From: Archangium sp.
GTDB lineage: Bacteria; Myxococcota; Myxococcia; Myxococcales; Myxococcaceae
Direction: 5' to 3'
Assembly: GCA_016792935.1 (NCBI GenBank)
Contig: JAEUJS010000729.1
Span: forward strand, 1 to 37,435
Length of the DNA: 37,435 nucleotides
This document shows, piece after piece, positions 32,415 through 37,435 of this stretch. Positions within the stretch are counted from its first letter, which is position 1; each line of letters opens with the position of its first letter. The notes beneath the pieces are model-generated. The model ran no database searches. It saw nothing but the letters and a program-made list of their open reading frames with translations, and was not told where the DNA came from. The translations under genes and the position numbers were made by a program.

Positions 32415-32945
32415 ATGTTCCTTCCGCTCCTCGTCGCGACGGTGCTGAGCGCCGACCCGGTGGCGCCTCCGCCGTCTCCGCCGCCGCTCGTTTCGACCGA
32501 GGCCGCCACGCCGCTCGTCGAAGCCAATCCGCTGCCGCGCCTGCAGGAACGGCCGGTCGTTCCACGCACACCGAAGCGCGGCTTGACCATCGCTGGCGTC
32601 GCCGTGTTCGGAGCGTCGTACGGCCTGAGCCTGGGCATCGCCGCCATCGCCGAGCTCGCCGCGCGTTCGGTGCCGGTCTTTCCAGCGCGCGAGAGTTCGC
32701 TCACCGGACTCTTCGTTCCCGTCGTCGGGCCCATCATCGCGGCGTCCGACTTTCGAAACTCGAACGACGGCACGTTCGGCTTCTTGATGATTTGCGACAC
32801 CGTGGTGCAGGCCGCCGGTCTCACCATGCTCATCATCGGACTCGCGCTGCCCGACCCAGCTGCTGTTCCTGCGAAGCCGACGGTGTGGCTCGCTCCGACG
32901 TTCGGTGCGCACGGCGCCGGAGCGTCACTCGGTGGGACCTTCTGA
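32415..32945 (+). CDS. Signal-peptide membrane protein of unknown function
   Basis: A 176-residue protein with an N-terminal MFLPLLVATVLSADP signal and a Pro-rich linker. Hydrophobic helices follow (GLTIAGVAVFGASYGLSLGIAAIAEL, SLTGLFVPVVGPIIAAS, DTVVQAAGLTMLIIGLAL). It ends WLAPTFGAHGAGASLGGTF. The family is common in myxobacteria, with unknown role. The short downstream gene is a partial copy of its C-terminal half and starts at its stop (TGATG). It is divergent from the kinase. Confidence 0.75.
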   Translation: MFLPLLVATVLSADPVAPPPSPPPLVSTEAATPLVEANPLPRLQERPVVPRTPKRGLTIAGVAVFGASYGLSLGIAAIAELAARSVPVFPARESSLTGLFVPVVGPIIAASDFRNSNDGTFGFLMICDTVVQAAGLTMLIIGLALPDPAAVPAKPTVWLAPTFGAHGAGASLGGTF

Positions 32946-33142
32946 TGCTCGCGTTGGTCGTCAGCGCGGTGTTGCTCGCGCGAGATCCAGGCGACGGCAT
33001 TTCGCAGCTCAGCGGAGTGGCGATGCTCATCGTCGGTCTCGCGCTCAGTGATGATCAGCCGGTTCCGCACGGGCCGCGTGCGTGGTTGGCGCCGGCCGTC
33101 AGCCCGAACTTCGTCGGCGCGAATTTCGGTCTGCATTTCTGA
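32945..33142 (+). pseudogene. Truncated tandem copy of the preceding membrane protein gene
   Basis: ATG 32945 overlaps the upstream stop by one base. The 65 residues end MLIVGLALSDDQ..., WLAP..., GANFGLHF, lining up with MLIIGLALPDPA..., WLAP..., GASLGGTF of the neighbour. The N-terminal signal, linker and first helices are missing. It may be a relic of a tandem duplication or a still-translated small membrane protein. The stop TGA is in a TGATCA. Confidence 0.6.
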
Positions 33143-33291
33143 TCAATTCCGCGCGGGCCGCGCTGCCAAGTTGGCAAACGCGTCGGAGCCTGTGCGCGCG
33201 AAGGCCACTGAAACGACGAGCCGTCGTGCGATCAAATCAGCCGACGAGTCGGCTGGGGCGCTGGCATCGCGCTGGCACTTCTGCGACAGGC

Positions 33292-35361
33292 ATGAATCGA
33301 CACGTCGCCGTGAATAATTTGGGAGTGCTCGTGGTTGCGCTCGCTGCCCTCAGTGCGCGCGCTGAGCCTCGCGAGGGCTGTCTCGAGCTGCGCAAGACCG
33401 CGCGCTTCACCGTGTACTTCGAGCACGTCGAGCTCGAGAAGCTGGTGCAGACGGTGAGCGACGCGACCTGCAAGTCGTTCCTCGTGGCGGAGAACGTGCG
33501 CGGAAAAATCAGCATCGTCGGCCCGGACAACGGGAAGCTGATGCTCGACGCTGATCAGTTCTACGCCGCGTTCCTCGCCGCGCTCGACGCGAACGGTCTC
33601 GCCGCCGTGCCGTCGGGCCGTTTCATTCGCATCGTCGACAAGAAGACCTCGCGCGCGTTTCCGATTCCGGTGCTCCAGCCGGGCGACGACGTGCCGAGCG
33701 GGAGCGAAGTCATCACGCGGCTCCATCGCCTGAAGAATGTCGACGTCGAAGCGGCGAAGCCGGCGGTGCAGGCCTTCCTGAGCCAGGGAGGTGAGGTCGC
33801 GACGCTGCCTCCGGACCTGTTGATCATCACCGACCTCGCGAACAACCAGCAGCGCATCGAGAAGGTGCTCGCCACGGTCGATGTCGCGCGACCGCTCAGC
33901 GAGGTGACGCGGCTGGTGCCCGTGCGCTTCGCGGCGGCCGACGAGGTGTTGGACAAAGTGACGCGCGCGCTCGCTCCGAAGACGCCGCCCAAACCCGGAG
34001 AGTTCACGCTCACCTCTCTCGCCGACGAGCGCACGAATCGCATTCTGCTGGTCGGTTCTCCGGCGCAGGTCGATCGCGCGGAGCAGCTCGTCACGCAGCT
34101 CGACATCGAGGTGCCCGGTGACGCGCGTGCTCGCGTGGTGAAGCTCAACAACGCCGACGCGAAGGACATCGCCGCCACGCTCGAGGCGATGACCAGCGGC
34201 GCGTCGTCGTCCTCACAGCGGAGACCTCCGGTGCCCGGAATGCCGCAGCCCGCCACGAGTGGAGCGACCACCACCGGCGACGTGCGCATCAGCGTGAACG
34301 AGCCGCTCAACGCGCTGTTGGTGGTGAGCAGCGCGAACGATTTCCGGGCGCTGTCCGAGGTCATCACGCAGCTCGATCAACCCGTGCGCCAGGTGTTCAT
34401 CGAGACGGTCATCATGGAAGTGAACATCACCCGCGACTCGAAGTTCGGCGTCAGCGTGCACGGCATGGCGGGGAATTCGGAACTTGGCGCCGTGTTCGGG
34501 AGCCAGCCGTCCGGTTCCACCAGCTCGCTCGACGTGAGCACGCTCGCGGCGTCGAACGGGCTGCTCTTCGGTTTGCAGGGCAGCGTGCTCACGCAGGTGG
34601 CGAGCCTGCTCGGCGTGAACATTCCGAAGTTCGGGCTCTCGATTCAGGCGTCGCAGGACAACTCGGACGTCAACGTGCTCTCGATGCCGCACATCCTCAC
34701 GGCCGACAACAAGGAGGCAGTCATCACCGTGGGCCAACGCGTGCCGTTCCAGCTGGGGCTCAATTCGACGCAGCTGGCGGCCGCGCTGGCCTCGGGCAAC
34801 AGCACGGTGGCGACGCAGACGGCGCTGAGCGGAACGGTGTCGCGCGAGAAGGTCGAGCTGAAGCTCACGGTGAAGCCGCACATCGGTGCGGGCGACGACA
34901 TCAGGTTGGAGATTGATCAACAGGCCGAAGAGCTCACCGGCATCTCGAACACCGCGGGGCCGCTGACTGCGACGCGTGGTCAGAAGACGATGGTGGTCGC
35001 GAAGAACGAAGAGACGGTGGTGCTCGGCGGAATCATGCAGGACCGCGACGTCGACCAGGTCAGCAAGACGCCGCTGCTCGGAGACATTCCGCTCCTCGGT
35101 GCGCTGTTCCGTCACACCAACAAGACGAAGACGAAGGTGAACCTCATCGTGTTGATGACGCCGCACGTGGTGAACGGGAGCGCGGACTTCAAGCGGCTCG
35201 TGGAACGGAAGATGGAAGAGCGAGCGCGGGTGCTCGAGCAGTTCTACGGAGGAGGGAACTCGGAGATCGATCGCTCCATCGACTACGGCCGGAAGCCGGG
35301 GCCGCTCGCGACGGTGTCGAAGGTGATCGATCGTGAGACGCGCGTGATTGAGCCGAAGTGA
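33292..35361 (+). CDS. gspD: Type II secretion secretin, GspD family
   Basis: A 689-residue outer-membrane secretin from ATG 33292 with a signal peptide (NNLGVLVVALAALSARA). N0 (~35-110) and N-domain repeats follow: VITRLHRLKNVDVEAAKPAVQAFL, VTRLVPVRFAAADEVLDKV and ARVVKLNNADAKDIAATLEAM (shown in parts), each with a TDLANNQQRIEKV/LDIEV-like half. The secretin pore has VLSMPHILTADNKEAVITVG and VLGGIMQDRDV...LLGDIPLLGALFRHTNKT with LIVLMTPHVV. It would multimerise as the exit channel of a type II system. The frame extends upstream to 33082 without a signal. No other T2SS gene adjoins; the F-domain gene is at the other end of the window. Repeat copy B begins at its stop. Confidence 0.9.
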   Translation: MNRHVAVNNLGVLVVALAALSARAEPREGCLELRKTARFTVYFEHVELEKLVQTVSDATCKSFLVAENVRGKISIVGPDNGKLMLDADQFYAAFLAALDANGLAAVPSGRFIRIVDKKTSRAFPIPVLQPGDDVPSGSEVITRLHRLKNVDVEAAKPAVQAFLSQGGEVATLPPDLLIITDLANNQQRIEKVLATVDVARPLSEVTRLVPVRFAAADEVLDKVTRALAPKTPPKPGEFTLTSLADERTNRILLVGSPAQVDRAEQLVTQLDIEVPGDARARVVKLNNADAKDIAATLEAMTSGASSSSQRRPPVPGMPQPATSGATTTGDVRISVNEPLNALLVVSSANDFRALSEVITQLDQPVRQVFIETVIMEVNITRDSKFGVSVHGMAGNSELGAVFGSQPSGSTSSLDVSTLAASNGLLFGLQGSVLTQVASLLGVNIPKFGLSIQASQDNSDVNVLSMPHILTADNKEAVITVGQRVPFQLGLNSTQLAAALASGNSTVATQTALSGTVSREKVELKLTVKPHIGAGDDIRLEIDQQAEELTGISNTAGPLTATRGQKTMVVAKNEETVVLGGIMQDRDVDQVSKTPLLGDIPLLGALFRHTNKTKTKVNLIVLMTPHVVNGSADFKRLVERKMEERARVLEQFYGGGNSEIDRSIDYGRKPGPLATVSKVIDRETRVIEPK

Positions 35362-35362
35362 T

Positions 35363-35654
35363 GGACGACCAGTGTCTGAAAATGGCCGTTGCGTCTGAGG
35401 AGGACTGAGTGCGCTGAACGGCCCTGGGGTGGTGTTGGTGCTGGATTTGCCTGGTGCCGAACGTCAGATGTGCCTCTCGGCTTCGGGCGAATTGAGTTCA
35501 GTTGACCACTGAGTGGATCTGGTCGTCCCAACGGCCAAATTCAGACAATGGTCGATGCGTTCAAGTGAACTGAGCGAAATTCGCCCGAAGCCGAGGGGCA
35601 CGACCGCCGTTGGGCAGGGTGCGAGTTCATCAGCCACCACCTCGACCTCAGTGC
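35363..35654. repeat. Large nested palindromic intergenic element, copy B
   Basis: It fills the convergent gap 35362-35671 and is the diverged mate of 8995-9292. The strongest arm is 35470-35493 with 35578-35601: 23 of 24 bases complementary (the exception can form G-U), with CGGCTTCGGGCGAATT in the left arm. Outer arms GGTGGTG (35428-35434) and CACCACC (35635-35641) also pair. An extra 5' segment 35367-35391 is complementary to 35529-35553 in the core at 22 of 25 bases, so it competes with the core's own hairpin. Confidence 0.8.
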
Positions 35655-35671
35655 AGTTCGCCGACGCGCCG

Positions 35672-36409
35672 TCACTTCGCCGACAGCTCGATGAGCAGCA
35701 CCGCGCCAGGACCTTCGAGCGTGAGCTCACCACTCGACACCTCAGCGCCATCACCATTGGAGAGGTACTTCTCACCGACGATGGCTCGCCCGCTGACCAC
35801 CATCACGTACGCACGCCGGCCGCTCGGAATCTGCATCGACGACTTCCCGTGCAGATCGATCCACCACACCTTCACGTCAGACCGCCGCAGCGGCATGCCC
35901 TCATCACCCGCGACGACGTACCGCCCGCTCTCACTCGGGAGCTGCCGATAGAAATAGGCCGCCTCACCACCGCGCGTCTCCGGTTCGATCCAGATCTGCA
36001 GCATGCGCACCGGCGCGTCGGTGTCATTTCCTTCCGCGTGCCGCATGCCATTGCGCGAGCTGATCAACTGCATGCCGCGCGGCTTCACCGTCATCCCGTT
36101 CGCGCCATCTCCGGCGTGACTCATCTCTCCTTCGAGCACCACGCTCAGAATTTCCATGTCCCGGTGCGGATGCAGCGGAAAGCGCGACTTCGGCGCGAAC
36201 GTCGCGTCAGCCAACACCAACAGCGGACCCATGCGCTTCCCGCGCCCGGCGTTCTCACCGACCGTGGCGACGAAGTGGTCTCTGAGCGACAACCACTCGA
36301 GCGAGGTCTCTGGCAACGCGTACGCCTTGTGATGAACGACGGTCGACACCACGGTGGTCTCCTTCTTCGAGCACGCCAGCAGCAGCGCAAGCAAGACGAC
36401 CGCGCGCAT
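35672..36409 (-). CDS. Secreted pirin-like cupin lipoprotein
   Basis: A 245-residue protein with a lipobox signal (VVLLALLLACSKKE), so it should be lipidated and exported. The body is a pirin/bicupin: HPHRDMEILSVVLEGEMSH, the metal-site cluster of pirin, then GMRHAEGN and VRMLQIWIEP. The second cupin ends with GPGAVLLIELSAK. Cytoplasmic pirins bind iron and some are quercetinases; a lipoprotein pirin is unusual. ATG at 36407-36409 overlaps the quinone oxidoreductase stop by one base, so the two genes are translationally coupled. Confidence 0.85.
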   Translation of the reverse strand: MRAVVLLALLLACSKKETTVVSTVVHHKAYALPETSLEWLSLRDHFVATVGENAGRGKRMGPLLVLADATFAPKSRFPLHPHRDMEILSVVLEGEMSHAGDGANGMTVKPRGMQLISSRNGMRHAEGNDTDAPVRMLQIWIEPETRGGEAAYFYRQLPSESGRYVVAGDEGMPLRRSDVKVWWIDLHGKSSMQIPSGRRAYVMVVSGRAIVGEKYLSNGDGAEVSSGELTLEGPGAVLLIELSAK

Positions 36410-37392
36410 CAGACGGTGACGACGACTTTCCCGTACGCCTCACGGCTCCGCAGCGCGTCGAGCGCGTCGAGCAACTTCTCGAACGCGAACTGCTTCTCGT
36501 ACACGACTGGCTTCACCTTCCCGGCGGCGAACATCCGCAGCAGTTCCTCGTGCGCGGCCTCGACCTTCTCCGGAGCGAACATCTTGTACGCGCCCCACTG
36601 CAGCCCGACCACGCTCGCGGTCTTGAGCAGCATGCGATTCACCTGCAGCGTGGGAATCGTCCCGCTCGCGAAGCCGATGACGAGAATGCGGCCCTCGAAC
36701 GCGACGACCTTCGTCGACTTGTCGAAGGTCTCTCCGCCGATCGGGTCGTAGATGACGTCGGCGCCTTTGCCCTCGGTGACTTCCTTCACCACCGCGACGA
36801 AGTCTCGAGAGCGCGTGTCGATGACGACGTCGGCTCCGCACTTGCGAGCGACCTCACACTTCGCGGGACCACCGGCAGTCGCGATGACGCGCGTTCCGAG
36901 CGCTTTGCCGATCTGCACCGCCGCCGTTCCGACGCCACCGGCCGCACCGTGAACGAGCAACGTCTCGCCCGGCTTCAACACCGCGCGATGCACGAGCGCG
37001 AAGTACGACGTCTGGTACGTGACGTGAAACGCCGCGCCTTCCGCATCGGTCATCGCGTCGGGCACCGCCATCATCAGCGCGTCGGGCACGACGATGGCTT
37101 CCGCGAACGAGCCGAAGATCTGACTCACCAATACGCGCTGGCCCTTCTTGAACTTCGAACCCGCGCCCGCTTCTTCGACGACGCCCATCGCCTCCATTCC
37201 GGGAGACGCGGGCAAGTCGGGCTTCAGCTGATACTTCCCCTCGACGAGCAGCAGGTCGGGGAAGTTGAGCGCCAGCGCGCGTGTGCGCACGAGACACTCT
37301 TGCGCTCCAGGCTTCCCGACAGCGACTTCGCGGATCTGCAGCACTTCACGCACATCGCCGAACTTCTCGAACTGCCACGCACGCTGGTTCAT
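36409..37392 (-). CDS. NADPH:quinone oxidoreductase-like MDR enzyme
   Basis: From ATG 37392 (TTG 37410 gives six more residues) the product has 327 residues. It is a zinc-independent medium-chain dehydrogenase/reductase: N-terminal GroES-like part with RALALNFPDLLLVEGKYQ, no catalytic Cys cluster for zinc, then VHGAAGGVGTAAVQIGKALG for NADPH binding and YDPIGGETFD. It ends AYGKVVVTV. Such enzymes reduce quinones or enones in the cytoplasm. Placed upstream of and coupled to the pirin-like gene, they may deal together with a quinone or flavonoid-type compound (inference). Confidence 0.88.
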   Translation of the reverse strand: MNQRAWQFEKFGDVREVLQIREVAVGKPGAQECLVRTRALALNFPDLLLVEGKYQLKPDLPASPGMEAMGVVEEAGAGSKFKKGQRVLVSQIFGSFAEAIVVPDALMMAVPDAMTDAEGAAFHVTYQTSYFALVHRAVLKPGETLLVHGAAGGVGTAAVQIGKALGTRVIATAGGPAKCEVARKCGADVVIDTRSRDFVAVVKEVTEGKGADVIYDPIGGETFDKSTKVVAFEGRILVIGFASGTIPTLQVNRMLLKTASVVGLQWGAYKMFAPEKVEAAHEELLRMFAAGKVKPVVYEKQFAFEKLLDALDALRSREAYGKVVVTV

Positions 37393-37435
37393 TCGCTCGT
37401 TCGCACTCAACTACACTTCGGGCTCGATGCGCGGC

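Noticed and set aside
28729..32448. Long plus-strand open frames (28729-30639 and 30730-32448) opposite the PilZ-kinase gene
   Set aside because: They are Arg/His-rich antisense shadows caused by high third-base GC; the opposite strand has clear domains.
33262..33278. TGGCATCGCGCTGGCA, a possible sigma-54 -24/-12 element before the secretin gene
   Set aside because: Spacing of GG and GC fits, but the -12 element is poor and the transcript would start only a few bases before the ATG.

Overview
The window looks like chromosomal DNA of a myxobacterium or close relative (phylum Myxococcota). The evidence is high-GC coding sequence with strong third-position GC bias, two large eukaryote-like Ser/Thr kinases (one with PilZ and PEGA modules), a DUF2330 protein ending in a MYXO-CTERM-like tail, a TIGR02996-type LRR protein, and surface proteins with long Gly/Ala/Thr linkers. 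No rRNA, tRNA, CRISPR array, integrase or transposase was seen. The genus is not determined.

Layout. 1-3.2 kb: end of a type II secretion F-domain gene, a convergent fatty acid hydroxylase/sterol desaturase-type gene, a small membrane protein, and a peptidoglycan-binding protein. 3.2-7.2 kb (minus): zinc-finger/Ser-Thr kinase/TPR protein and a Cys-rich lipoprotein. 7.2-13.3 kb: ATP-grasp ligase, GNAT acetyltransferase, 300-nt palindromic repeat copy A, an anchored propeller-like protein with a siderophore-interacting flavoprotein, LRR protein, and a secreted helical protein. 13.3-19.3 kb: long RluA-type pseudouridine synthase, PQQ-like repeat protein, DUF2330 protein and lipoprotein (minus operon), and a Cys-rich secreted protein whose start codon overlaps that of its divergent neighbour. 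19.3-24.5 kb: GH43 lipoprotein, then a probable operon of DUF4178 protein, 53-residue peptide, DUF350 membrane protein and outer-membrane beta-barrel. 24.5-29 kb: DsbA-fold isomerase, two small proteins, HSL-type esterase, and a secreted terpene-cyclase-fold protein with a CxxCH site. 29-33.1 kb: PilZ/pseudokinase/kinase/PEGA protein and a small membrane protein followed by a truncated tandem copy. 33.2-37.4 kb: GspD-type secretin, palindromic repeat copy B, secreted pirin-like lipoprotein, and quinone oxidoreductase.

Genes often change strand and most transcription units are one to four genes. Many products are exported: four lipoproteins by lipobox, several signal-peptide or signal-anchor proteins, and parts of a type II secretion system.

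The most unusual material is not protein coding. It comprises: (i) two diverged copies of a ~295-nt nested palindrome that keep base pairing while arm sequence changes; (ii) strong excess of TGATCA/CTGATCAG, often over stop codons or spelling Asp-Gln with the less used GAT codon; (iii) short dispersed hairpin repeats, some read as in-frame protein sequence.
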